A DNA stretch of 64,000 nt from Paracorniculantispora psalliotae (taxonomy: Eukaryota; Ascomycota; Sordariomycetes; Hypocreales; Cordycipitaceae), in NCBI GenBank assembly GCA_002796755.1, contig PHFE01000107.1, forward strand, positions 1,240,517 through 1,304,516, written 5' to 3'. The translations under genes were made by a program, and so were the position numbers. The stretch's first letter is position 1. Every line of letters begins with the position of its first letter. This document shows positions 12,008 to 23,400 of the stretch, in pieces. The notes below the pieces were generated by a model that saw nothing but the letters and a program-made list of their open reading frames with translations, was not told the origin of the DNA and ran no database searches.

Positions 12008-12560
12008 CCATGCAGCCACTCGGGCTGATTCTCGGCTTGCATGCAATCGCGCTCGTCTACATGCGAAACACGCAAAACGAAGTCGCTTTACAGGCACCGG
12101 TCATTGTAACTATGCCACTGGACCTGACACGCAGCCTTGTCTTAGCCACGGACGGCATCACTCTGGACTACTCGGGGTTCACACCGACAGCGTCATCGGT
12201 GTGAATGAGCTGTACCTGGACGCCATGGGGTACCATGGTGTCTTTTACTGGCGGGCAATTCGCGCCAACGCCTTCATGCGGCTCGTGGCCAACAGTAACA
12301 ATAGCTTGCTTGCCGGACGTCCTTCGATCTCATAGAGGGCCTCTTTATCGAGATTGCGAACAAGCGGTGACCATAGCGTTATATCGGCGAGTATATTCAA
12401 CATGGGATATACATACTCATCGTCTTAATACAATAGCCGGAGCAGCTTCACGAACGAATATATGACGCCCTTGCAATATCCCGTGGAGCCAACTTCAACA
12501 TGCCAGGGCGGCGATGCAGCGTCGTGCCGCAGCGGGCCAATCGGCGCTACCCTGGCCCCT
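12008..12560 (+). pseudogene. possible decayed coding fragments, unrecognised
   Basis: Protein-like segments run across shifting plus-strand frames: VTMPLDLTRSLVLATDGI (about 12110-12170), then ELYLDAMGYHGVFYWRAIRA in another frame (about 12205-12270), then SFDLIEGLFIEIANKR and EQLHERIYDALAISRG in a further frame, with stops between. Frame changes with continuing plausible residue content suggest a gene broken by several small indels and substitutions. I do not recognise the family. No splice signals rescue it. Confidence 0.22.
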
Positions 12561-15500
12561 GGTCGGCCGCTGGATGTGCTTCGGCGACGCTTGGCGGAGC
12601 TAATACAGTGCATACCCAGCAGACGGTAGCATCTCGGAGCACAATTCCACAGAATGGCTAGAGGAGGCAACGTTGGTTTTTCGTCTAGGAAATGAAAGAC
12701 AAACACGATGCCTGGACGGGCGGCGGGAGCGACGACGGGACGGCTTAAACTGAGACAGTGATTCACATTTTGGCCGGGCTGTCAATGCGTTGTTTTAGTC
12801 AATTACGCTGCATGCACGTTAGATTACGGTACAACCGTGCATCCAAGCGCCCACTCAATCTCCGATCAGAGCGGGCTGGAAATGAATAAAACAGCCACAA
12901 GGGGAAAAGCAGCAAGGGAATGGATTTAAAATAAAATAAAAAAGGGATGGCAGGAATTTGTCAATGGTATTCGCATCTGCCCGCCCGCAAGCTGAATAGT
13001 ACGGCGGTGGTTGGGGCTGACAGGCGGCGGACACCGACTAAGAAAGATGCCACCCCGACCCTGCTGGTCCGCCTCGTGAGCTAGCTCGATTTAGGAGCAC
13101 GAACCAGCAACGGGAGGAATGTCATTGAGAAAGTTTTCTTGTGCGATGCGAGTAGCCTCGACAAATGCGGCTTGCCGCGTATGTTCTAAATAGGAAAGGA
13201 AGAGGAGCTCATTCCTCTGCAACACGGGTAGATAAGAGAGGCGAGAAGGAAAAAGGAGCCGCATCTTATTGTTCTCAAACCTTTATTGTCGAGGCTGCTT
13301 AAAAAAAGTCAATTACCGCAAGACAGGTAGCGTTTGAAGATTACGGTAGTCCCCCCTGTCTCGTACGGCTGTTAACAAGTAGACCCATAGCGATCTACTG
13401 GTAATTTTTAATGCTTATTATGATATTTTAATGTCGCGTGGTTCGTACTTGACAGCTCATAAAAGCCTTTTACTCGGATGTATTAGGCTATACAGACAGC
13501 AGCCCAGTGGATGCTGTTGCGCCCCGCGGGCGTTTTGGAATCCAGAGGAGCCCTGGTCACCGGTGCTTATTGCAGACTTCCGCGGGGTTTGACAAGCAAC
13601 GCCATTATGCCTCATGTCGTACCCTTTTTGGCGTATCGTCATACGACTCGATTTCGTATTTGATTTATTGTTCCGAGGGCGCAGCATCAGGGGCGCTGTT
13701 GGCCTGCCGAGTGCCGATTTAAACCCCCTCACCTTTGACGAAACGAAAAATCGCCCGAAAACCTCTTTTCTGGTTTGGAATCAGAAAACGCCTCGTTTCT
13801 TGGTGTGCGGAGGTGAAGAGGCGCAAGGTAAACTACGACGTCTTGGCTAGAAGCTGGGGTACATACAAAATCCCATCCTTTTCTATTTCCCCGCCCCGCG
13901 GCGGCGAGGCGGCGAGGCCGGATGATGCGGCATCCGACTAAAGAAGTTGCTTGGCTTCGCCGGGACGGCGCAACACAAAACCCCATTCAAGTAAAAAAGG
14001 TGTAGACCCCCTCTTTTGGAAGTGCAGAAGTACGATGATGCCATGGGACACGGCATCGTGCGTTCATCGACATGATGAATTACCCGAAACGATTCGGTGG
14101 GCAATAGGCTAGTTACTGTTACCAAAAACGAGGGCGATGGTCGATCCCGCCCGCTGCGCTGTCACGCTGGAAAGACAAGAAGAAAAGTGGTTCTTCTTAT
14201 CCCACTGTTCTCCAGATAATATACTAGAGTTGCATCCGTAGATTTACAAATCATGGGCCTTTCGTCATGGACAAGAGACGGTGCGTGTGGGCTCGCCACG
14301 ATAAAAGGCAACCGGGAATACGGTAGCGAGAAAGGGACCGGGTTGCATCGATGCGACTTGGTTGTAGAGATTAGTTGAACGAGGTTTCCTACAAGTCGCC
14401 GTTGGGAGCTGACAGAGAGTTTCTGGCCGTGCCGGGTTAGAAGTAACGCTTCCCGTCCAGCCGGCGGGCGCTCACTGCGTCGCTGCGTGTCTCATTTGAT
14501 TGCGAATCAAACAAGACGGCTCATGTTTTACGATGCCGCCGTAGTGAATTTCTCCAGAAGCTGCGGCGAAATGCCAAAAAGAAGGCAGAATGTAAGCTTT
14601 TCGCTGTCGAGACGACTACGTCGGACTGTTCTAGTCCGCGCCGCAGCCGAATCGGCATTTTGACTCTGTCCGCCTCTCGAGTCAGGTTTTCCCGCCCGCA
14701 CGTCAAACGCCTTTCCTCCCCCTGTTTGAAGAGAGCGGGAACGTCGAGAGCCGCATTGAAATTGAGCCAATAGCGGCAGGCGGGCATGAGTTTTTCTATG
14801 TGTGTATGCACAGCCTGAGTGAGATGCGAGCGGGGATTTATTTGGGTTGTTGTTTGTAATAAACCCGCAACAGGGCAAAACAAGAGCGTACAGCCTCATT
14901 TCATCTTTGGCCTGCCCGTTTGGAACAAGCCGCGATGCACACCAGCGTATGGGACTTGGCGTAAAGCGGTGATGAGGGGGAGGAATCAGCCACGAACGGG
15001 CTGTGTACACACGACACACACACACACACACACCAGAGGAAGCCACACGCAGTTCTCGCCCGTCGTCTTTTAGTTCCATGCAGAGTTGTGCCTGTTGCAT
15101 GACGCCCAAGTGGGTAATAAGCTGGCTGCTTGTCTCGCAGTAGGCTGCAGATGGAGTCAGTCCAGACAACTGGGGCATGGGCAGAGTGAGGGGGAACAAT
15201 GAGTTAGCTGAGCTCTTTGACCCCATCGAATAGTGCTGGGCTGCTTAGAATTACAAATAATGAGCGTATTTTTGGTACGACGGTGGGATTGTTTGTTTTC
15301 TTGAGGCCCGGGCCGGTAATTCAACGACATGTGCTGCGCCGATGGATGGCCGATGCTGGCATGCTGTCAACCGCACACTGCAGCCACCAAACTGCTCATA
15401 GTAATTGCAAGCAAGCAACTGAATAGGCCGGCGCTTTTCTTTTTTTCGCCACCAACAGCTGAGAATAGTTGTGGCCCTGCGTGTGGCTGCTTGCTCCTAC

Positions 15501-16399
15501 ACGCTAGCACCAGTCAAGTCCTTGTCTTCCAGCCAGACAGCCAGACAGCCAAGTTGTTAGCGCTGCGACTCTGGACCAGGTGGAACCCGTCCGTCCCCCC
15601 CAGCCAAGACGGCGCAGGCCTGCATGCAGCTGTGAAGCCACCGAATCCCCCTGTAGCGCATCGAGGCATGGGAGGCATTTTTAGTTTGAGCTGCTGCCAA
15701 TTGCTAGCATCTTTTGGTATTTTAGTGCTAAATCGCACCGCTGCAACCCTGCCCCCAGTTCTTGTGACTAGCCCAGCCAACCAGACCGCTGTTAGGCCGA
15801 GTCGTCCGCCTGTCTCTCTCCCACCTCCCACTACTCAGTACAGCGGCTCCCCTGCACTCCGCAAAGTCACGCCTCTCAAATCCCTCCTCCCCCCAGTCTC
15901 CAGTCTCAAAATCCACTTTCCCAGCCCAGCCAGCCCGCCAGCCCGCCCAGGCCAACATCTTTCCCACAACCACCGCCCCATCCGCCGCCATCTCTTCCAC
16001 TAACTCAGTCGCGGCTCACTATTCCCTCCCCATCCATCATCATCGACAAAGAGAGTCGGGCTTCTTTTTTTCGCCGTCTCTCATTATTTGTCACTCGCTG
16101 ACTGTCGCCCCGGGTCATCATCATCGATAATCCATTTTCTCCGACCTGGAACCCTCTCAGCCCCCGACCGGCTTCGACGACCTCATCGCCCTACGCCTAG
16201 CGACACTGCCACGATCCCGACGGCTCCGACAACTGGGCTTCACAACGGACGCTTTAAAACCGCCCCAGTGTCCATCATCTTTTTGCATGACGTCTCCATC
16301 TTGCCGCCTCTAGGCCTTTTGCATTCTTTCCTGGACCCTTCCTGACCTGTCAAACGCTGTCGACCGCCTGTCGCCGCGCTCGTCCGTCCAGCCGCCACC
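12561..16399. other. long gene-free spacer upstream of the RING gene
   Basis: No supported gene. The minus frame 14528-15226 (232 codons) crosses a CA microsatellite and has no family features. The last 700 bp is C/T-rich with many short pyrimidine tracts, as expected for the promoter and long leader of the RING gene that starts at 16400. Confidence 0.45.
15014..15033. repeat. AC dinucleotide microsatellite
   Basis: About ten AC units in the gene-free spacer. Confidence 0.85.
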
Positions 16400-17803
16400 A
16401 TGGCTGTCATCAACGACTTCGTGCTCGAGGCCACTCGAGTCGCCATTCGTGCCGCCACCGACTCCCCGACGTCTGCCAGCAACTCGACCCTGACTTCGAC
16501 CACTTCCGACATGCCTACCAATGCCAACTACCAGAACAACAAGAACACCGACACCAACAAGGACAGAGGCAGTTCGCCCCTCCTCTTCTTCGTCGCTCTC
16601 GGCTTTGGCGTCGTCTTTACTAACTTATGGTAAGCTCCATTTTATTTGCGCCTTTCGCTTTCCTGCCACCGCACTCGCGCGACCTGCCTCACGCCAACTC
16701 GTCCTAACAAACGCCACAGGATCATCGTCGGTGTCAAGTACTGCTTCCGCTACAATGCCCGTAACCGCGCCCGCCTTGGCGAGGATGGCGAGCCGCTGCC
16801 TCTGGAGAATATGCCCAGACCTCATCGTCGCCGTCGCGAGAAGAAGTTGATGACCATGGACGAAGTCAATGAGAAATTCCCCATGATGAAGTACAAGACC
16901 TGGGTCATTGAGCGCGCCAGAGAAGGTTTGCCTACTGCTGGTGGCGTCGACCCGTCCGCCAGCAGACCAACCAGCATCCACAACGTTGAGGCCATTGCCG
17001 CCCTCGCCACCACAAAGGAACGCCAATCAACCGATGTACCGGATACCGCCGCCAAGACGGATGAACCCATCGTCGTTGGAGCAAAGCCGGATGATAAGCC
17101 TGCCGAGACAGAAAAGGACAAGCCCGCCCAGAAAACCGAGGCCATCGATGCTGCTGGACAAACATCAACCGCTACCGCCGCCAAAACGGATGCCGTGGAA
17201 AGAGTCGACAGCCACGGCGATGACGACGAGGATGACGACGAACACATCAACGCTGCCCTGCCGCCCGAGTGCCTCGCCGCCCCTGGTGATTCGTGTGCTA
17301 TCTGCATCGATACTCTGGAGGATGACGACGACATCCGCGGCCTCACCTGCGGCCATGCGTTCCACGCCGTCTGCGTCGATCCCTGGCTGACGAGCCGTCG
17401 CGCTTGCTGCCCGCTCTGCAAGGCCGACTATTACACCCCCAAGCCCCGACCCAACCAGGATGCCGACGCCGCCGCTCAGGGCAACGCCAGCCTCGAGCCT
17501 CGTACAAACACCCGCATGAATCTGCCCACCAGCTTTGCCTCTGCCTGGTTCCGCTCCGGCCCGGCTCCCCCGCGACGCACCAACCGCAGCGGCAGGACAA
17601 ATACCGCACAAACAACCCCTGAGACTGCGACGACGGCGCAGACGACTGGCGCCCCAACCGGCGGCATGATATCGTCTGTACGCTCTGCACTGCGCTTCGG
17701 CCGCAGAAACGACGCTGCCCCGGCTGAAGCGACTGCCCCGTCTGCCGCTGAACCGACGCCAGCCCAACTAGAGTCTGGTACGCGACCGGCCGTTACTGTG
17801 TAA
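16400..17803 (+). CDS. single-pass membrane RING-H2 finger protein
   Basis: Two exons, 16400-16629 and 16720-17803 (intron splits the Trp codon TG|G), give 437 residues. A hydrophobic segment at about 59-85 follows a Ser/Thr/Asn-rich N terminus and is followed by a basic stretch (RPHRRRREKK), suggesting a single membrane anchor with the long C-terminal part in the cytosol. A RING-H2 domain carries all eight zinc ligands: C269, C272, C287, H289, H292, C295, C307, C310. A Lys/Glu/Ala-rich and then acidic linker (DDDEDDDEH) separates the anchor from the RING, and the tail is Ala/Thr/Pro-rich. The likely role is a membrane-bound E3 ubiquitin ligase; the substrate is unknown. Confidence 0.88.
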
Positions 17804-18636
17804 ACGCGCCCGGTTCCCTTGACCATAATACAATTAACGACATCTTTATTCACGACCTCATCCATCTCCATTGCGCTCACACGAAGCGCTCGCTCATCTC
17901 ACACATCATACAAAACGCTCTTGCATCAACAAGGCCGTGCTGACCTACACATCATCAGCATGTCCTTGCTTCCAACACATCGTTATACGTCACTTTATCC
18001 CACGGGACCAGGCCACACTACGGGGGGAAAGCCATCCAAACAGTCTGAAAATGCGCTGCGGATGGCTGTTGTTGTTACACTCAGTCTGTATGGTGTTGTC
18101 CCAGGCCATGCTCAGTTCTGATACTCGATTCGGATGCTCGGTTCTGATCATTGAGCTGGCCTGTAGAGCAACACGCACACTAAACATGTACGCTTGACTG
18201 AGTCGATTGAACTTTGCCATTTGTTTCTCTTTTTTTTTCGTTTTTATATCTTGCATTGTAACTGGAAGGATACGGTAGCCACGGGTTTTTGATTGTTACT
18301 ATTTTTGTCTCTTTCTGTTCTTTTTTTGTTGATTCTTCTGGGTTGGTTTGAAATCTTTTTGACAGCGGCGGAGTTTGGCTTTTATGCAGCATACCAAGTA
18401 GCCGGTGACATATACGCTACATCTTGCTTGAACTTTTTCTTTCTGTGAAGTGCGGCCAATGTAAATGACACCGTAATTGGTATAAGAGTAGACAATGGAA
18501 TGTGAAAGTGCCACAGCAGCCTCACGTATTACAACGTCACTACCTGTGTGAAAACCCATGGCTATGTTGGGGAGCGGTTTATGTTGACTTTAGGATATCT
18601 ATATTTTGCACGATCTTGTTGGTACATGGACTTTCG
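17804..18636. other. convergent 3' spacer
   Basis: It lies between the stop codons of the RING gene (+) and the GPALPP1-like gene (-). T-rich tracts, including poly-T near 18228-18240, fit 3' processing regions. I see no gene. Confidence 0.45.
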
Positions 18637-19650
18637 TTATAAAAACGACCCTTTCTGAAACCGACCACCGAAATTCGCACTCTTGGCCACCAGTTCCCGC
18701 CGCTGCGTCGTGCTAATCTTGCTCCCCAGCGCCATGTCCTTTTCCCGATCAAACGCCCTCTTACTCGGATCATCCTCCTCCTCTTCTTCTTTCCCCCCCT
18801 TCGTCCTCTTCCCACTCCCACTCCCGCTCTCCTTGTCCTTTTGGTGCGCCTCATACAGGCTCGTCCCGCGCGCCGCCGCAATCGACGCCGCAATCTTGCG
18901 GTTCCGCTCCTCTTCCTCCCGCGCGCGCGCGTCCGCCGCCGCCACCGCGCCCGCCGAGCGTCCGCTGCCGTCGGACCGGCCTAGCACCGCGTCCTGCAGC
19001 CGTTTCAACTTCTCTTCTGGCGTCTCGGTCCATATCGCCGCCAGACCGCCGTCGGCTGCGGAAGAGGAGTCGCCGCCGCCGGCGCCGGGTTTGGAGGTGA
19101 ATTTGCGCGCTTTGAGCTTCGTGGGGTCGCGCTCCGAGTAGCCGCTGTTGGTAGGCGGCGCGAGCATCCATTCGTCGCGCGTCGGCGCCGACGTGTCCTC
19201 CGCAGGCGGCATGGCTGGGCCGATGGGCCCACGGCGCGCGTTGGCGGCGCTGGGCAGGGAAGGGCCGTAGTCGTCGTCAGAATCGGAGCCGGAGTCGTCT
19301 GCGGTGGCGGCTGGTCGTGCTACTGCTGCTGGCGCTGTAGCCGGCGCTGTCGCTGATGGCGGCGGTGCGGGACCAGTATCGTCGTCTGAGTCGGAGTCGA
19401 GATCGATCTCATCTTTATTATGTGCGGCCGAAGGCGGTAGCGATGGGCCTACCGACGGTTGTGAGACGGTAGGTGCCGCCGCGGGGCCGGGCGCGCGAGG
19501 GCCATAGTCGTCGTCTGAGTCGTCGTCGAGGTTGATCTCGTCGGCGTTCGGACGGGCTTGTTTGGAGGCGCTGCTGTCTTCGCCGGACTCGGGGGTGCGT
19601 TTGCGTTTAGATGAGGCTTGAGAGGGGAGTTGCGGTCCTATTGATGACAT
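18637..19650 (-). CDS. GPALPP1-like protein, DUF3752 domain
   Basis: A 337-residue intronless protein read from the ATG at 19650. The first in-frame codon further upstream would add 20 residues unlike the family, so I prefer the MSSIGPQLP start. The N-terminal half is disordered and Asp/Ser-rich, with repeated DDDSDDDYGP elements and three to four GPxLPP-type motifs (IGPQLP, GPSLPP, GPSLPS, IGPAMPP). Then comes the conserved R-EWMLAPP block (here DEWMLAPP) and a charged coiled region. The C-terminal DUF3752 core includes KRAFDREKDM, SKISTTQRRELV and FGGRFQKG. This layout matches human GPALPP1 and its fungal homologues, which are nuclear proteins of unclear function, possibly RNA-related. It is divergent from VPS8 with a 0.8 kb shared upstream region. 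Confidence 0.85.
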   Translation of the reverse strand: MSSIGPQLPSQASSKRKRTPESGEDSSASKQARPNADEINLDDDSDDDYGPRAPGPAAAPTVSQPSVGPSLPPSAAHNKDEIDLDSDSDDDTGPAPPPSATAPATAPAAVARPAATADDSGSDSDDDYGPSLPSAANARRGPIGPAMPPAEDTSAPTRDEWMLAPPTNSGYSERDPTKLKARKFTSKPGAGGGDSSSAADGGLAAIWTETPEEKLKRLQDAVLGRSDGSGRSAGAVAAADARAREEEERNRKIAASIAAARGTSLYEAHQKDKESGSGSGKRTKGGKEEEEEDDPSKRAFDREKDMALGSKISTTQRRELVAKSANFGGRFQKGSFL

Positions 19651-20445
19651 GATGGCTGTGTGTAAATGTGTGTATGAGTGTGTGTTGAGTTTAGGAAGTT
19701 GGAGATGCAAAAGTTGAGTGGATGCTTTGACGTGCGAGTGCGCTTGGGCTGTGATTGGCTAGAATGTGACGTAGTGACGATCAATGGCAAACTAACACGC
19801 AACTGTTCATCTTCAATGCAATGAGAATAAATCAAGATAGTTAAACTCTTCTTATTCTTTAAGAATGTAACTACTGCCATTTGGCTGAATATTATTTATC
19901 CTCGAACGAAGATAGCCAAATCCCCTCGTTCACTGTGCAACCTCTGGTGGCTGGGGCTGTAGGTACATGCAGCGGCTACAAAGGCAATTCATAGCAACAA
20001 AGTAAGCTCTGCAATTGCTCACAAAAGGTTTAGAAGCCAAGCAATAAACACCATGTAATAGAGAAACACAACATTTCTTCGACCTCTTTCCACTGCGGGG
20101 TGCTGGCGTTGGCCAAGGCAGCCTCGCGGCGGAGTAAAGCCGGACCGCCACCGTTGAGCCAAGCTACGCAAGCTACCCGCCCGCACCCGCATGTCGTCGC
20201 CTCGCAGTGGGTGTGATCTCAGTAACCTCGAGCTTCCCCCAAGCCAGCCTCCTCAACTCGCCCACCACGACAGCCGCCCAGGCACAGGGCCCAACACTGG
20301 CAGCTTACCCGATTCGACACGAGCTACGACGCATGTACCCATTAGCTATACGCTCCAACCTACAATTTTCGTGCTGCAGCTTCAGCCCTCGGCGAAGAGA
20401 CGACCAACTACTTCCGACGGCACCGTGACGGGAACCATGAAGTAG
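19651..20445. other. divergent promoter region (GPALPP1-like / VPS8)
   Basis: It separates two divergent genes. Short CA/GT-rich leader next to 19650; no further gene seen. Confidence 0.45.
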
Positions 20446-23400
20446 ATGCGACCGGCGTCCGCCATGTCTGATTCAGAAAAGTCGCAGGCCGCAGCGCCAG
20501 CGCAGTCGGATGACGCCCCCGCGCCGACCGAGGCAGCAGCAGCTTCACCCGTCGCTGTGCATGGGAACGGCGACGCGGACGACGGCAACGACGACGACGA
20601 CGCTGATGTGCCCCAGCTCGAGGCTAGCGACGACGATGCCGCGCAGAACGGCAATGTAGCCTTGGATGACGGCGATGATGTGCACACGCCGTTGAAGCAG
20701 AAGCAACAGCATCTTGCGCCGCCGCACGAAGGCTCCGAGCTCGGATCCCTCGACGCGGACTCCGTCGACCTCACGCCGAGACGGACGGGCAGCCCGGCCG
20801 ACTCGCTCGCTTCTGCACAGGGCATCTCGCCATCTATACAGGTATGAACCGAGCAGTTCGCTAACCCGCCACCCCCTTCGCCGTCCGGATCGCTAACCTT
20901 GCGCAGGGCTCCCGAATCTCCTCCCCCAGCAGCAGCGTCCTCCCCTCCGTCGCCTCCCGCGCATACCTCAACAGCCCGACGCCGTCGTTCCGCCCTTTTG
21001 ACCGCCGCTTCTCCTCCCGCATCGCGTCTCCGAGCCTGCACAGCCCACGGCCCGGCTCCCCTGCCTTTCGCGGGGGCGGCAGCCTCAGCGGCGGCGTCGG
21101 CGGTCACTCCCGCAACATCTCCCTCAGCTCCAACCTGCACCTCGACGGGCCCGACACCGAGACCACGACGCCGCCGTGGGAAGTGGTCCGCTGGACGCGC
21201 CTGCAGAAGCTCAACGGCCAGGCCTTCTCCGAGTCGGCGCGCCGCAACTTTGGCTCCCCGACGTGCCTGGCCGTCGCCGCGACCATTGTGCTCGGCACGT
21301 CCAAGGGCATCATCCTCGTCTTCGACTACAGCCAGAACCTGAAGCTCATCATCGGGCCCGGCACCAAGGCGGTCGAGTCGGGCGCCATCACCGCCATTGC
21401 CGTCTCGGCGGACCACACCACCATTGCGGGCGGCCACGCCAACGGCAGCATCTACACGTGGGACACATCGCGCCCGTCGCGGCCGTTTCTGAGCATCCCG
21501 CACCTGGAGCACAGCGAGGCGCCGCAGCGCACGAGCGATGGCCACGTCGCCCACGTCGCCGTCATCCATCTCGGCTTCCTGGGCACGCGGCATACCGCGC
21601 TGGTGTCGGCCGACGACCGCGGCATGGCCTTTTCGCATCTCGCGACCAGAGGCACGGGCGCGCTCGGCCGAACGGTCAAGACGACGAGAATCCTCGGCCG
21701 CTACCCCGACGCGCCAAAGCCTGTCGGAAAACCTGTCAAGCCGAGCACCGTGCTGGCCTTTGCGTCGCTGCCGCTAGGCAACGTCGAGTGTGCGACAGAT
21801 ATCATGGGGTTGACGGCGATGCTCACACCTTACCTGCTCGTCATCGTATCCACCACGCCCGTGGCACAAACGCAACATAAGTCAGCCCGACCAAAAGATG
21901 TCCCGTCCCACAGTACCATGACAGGATGCCTCGCTTGGTTCCCGGCTGTCAAGCTAAAAACACCTGACCCCATCACCCGTAGTGACATATCCAAGGTGAA
22001 GCTCGCATACTGCTGGTCCAACGTGCTGACGGTCCTTGACGTGACCGAGGTGCCGAGTGAGGACGAAGACCAGCCGCCTAGCCTCCGCTTCAAAGCGCGC
22101 AGTCGGTGGAAGTGCGAGGAAGCCATTGTCGCGGTGCAGTGGCTCAGCCGTTCGGTCATTACCGTGCTCACCGTCTCGCAGCGCCTCATTGTGCTCGAAG
22201 ACAGGACGATGCGCATGACGGAGGCGTTTGATCTGATGCAGCGCTACATGTACCACCAGGATCTCTTCTCGAAGCAGCTGCACAACCTGGTGGAGCAGCT
22301 GGACGAGGCAGACACGTCCATGCACGGCGTCGTGGCGGATGCCTTTTATATGAGCTTCAAAGCGTACAAGGGCAGGATATTCATCCTAGGATTTAATGAA
22401 GTTTCGCTGGGCGCTCTCTCTAACTGGGCAGACCGCCTCATTGCCATGATGGAGCATGGAGACTACATCGGCGCCATTCAGCTTGCCACATCCTATTATA
22501 CGGGCGACGCAGACAAGCTCACCGTCGGCTTGCCCGAGGACCAAACGCAGCGGCACAGCATGGTCAAGGACAAGGTTCTTGAAATCATCAGCGCATCGCT
22601 CAAATATGTCTTCACGCAGCGACAAAGGGACAAGAGTGCCGCTGATGATGCGCACCTGAAGCAGCTTGCCGAGACTTGCTTCGTGGCATGTCTCAATATC
22701 GGCAACGTCGATTATCTTCTCGACGACATGTTTGAGTGGTATGAAGAAGCCGAAGTTTCGGGTATATTCCTCGAAGTGCTCGAGCCGTATATCCTAGACC
22801 GGTCCATTGTCTTCATCCCACCTGTCGTCGTCAAGGACATGGTTAGCCACTATGCCGCCCAAGGCTGGGAGAGCAGACTGGAGGAGATGATTTGCCACAT
22901 GGAAACGGCGACGCTCGATCTCGATCAAATTACGCTGCTCTGCAAGCAGCACAGTCTCTACGACGCCTTGACGTATGTCTGGAACCAAGCCATCCATGAC
23001 TACGTGACCCCCATGATTGAGCTTCTCAGCCTGCTGGTGCCCATCATGGCCAATGGCAATTTCGCTGGCGACGCAGTCGGCGAGGATTACTACAGCATCA
23101 ACGCAGTAAAGATATTCCCCTATCTATCGTATACTCTGACGAGCCGAATATACCCCAACGGCGAACCGATGGATGAGGAGACGGCAACGCAGGCCAAAGC
23201 GGAGATTTACTGGTTCTTCTTCTCTGGCCAGGCGATTACCTGGCCAAAAGGCACCGGCAAGGCGTTTTTGACGCGGCCTGGAGAGGATTATGAGCCCTCT
23301 TTCCCATACTTGCGGCTTATCCTACACTACGATGCGCCGAGTTTCTTGAGCGCGCTCAACGAGGCGTTTGAGGATCCGTTCCTCAACGATTCGCCCGATA

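Noticed and set aside
14528..15226. 232-codon minus-strand frame
   Set aside because: Crosses the AC microsatellite, has no conserved motif and no promoter signals.
20382..21638. 418-codon minus-strand frame
   Set aside because: Antisense to the Ser/Ala-rich start of VPS8; no family features.
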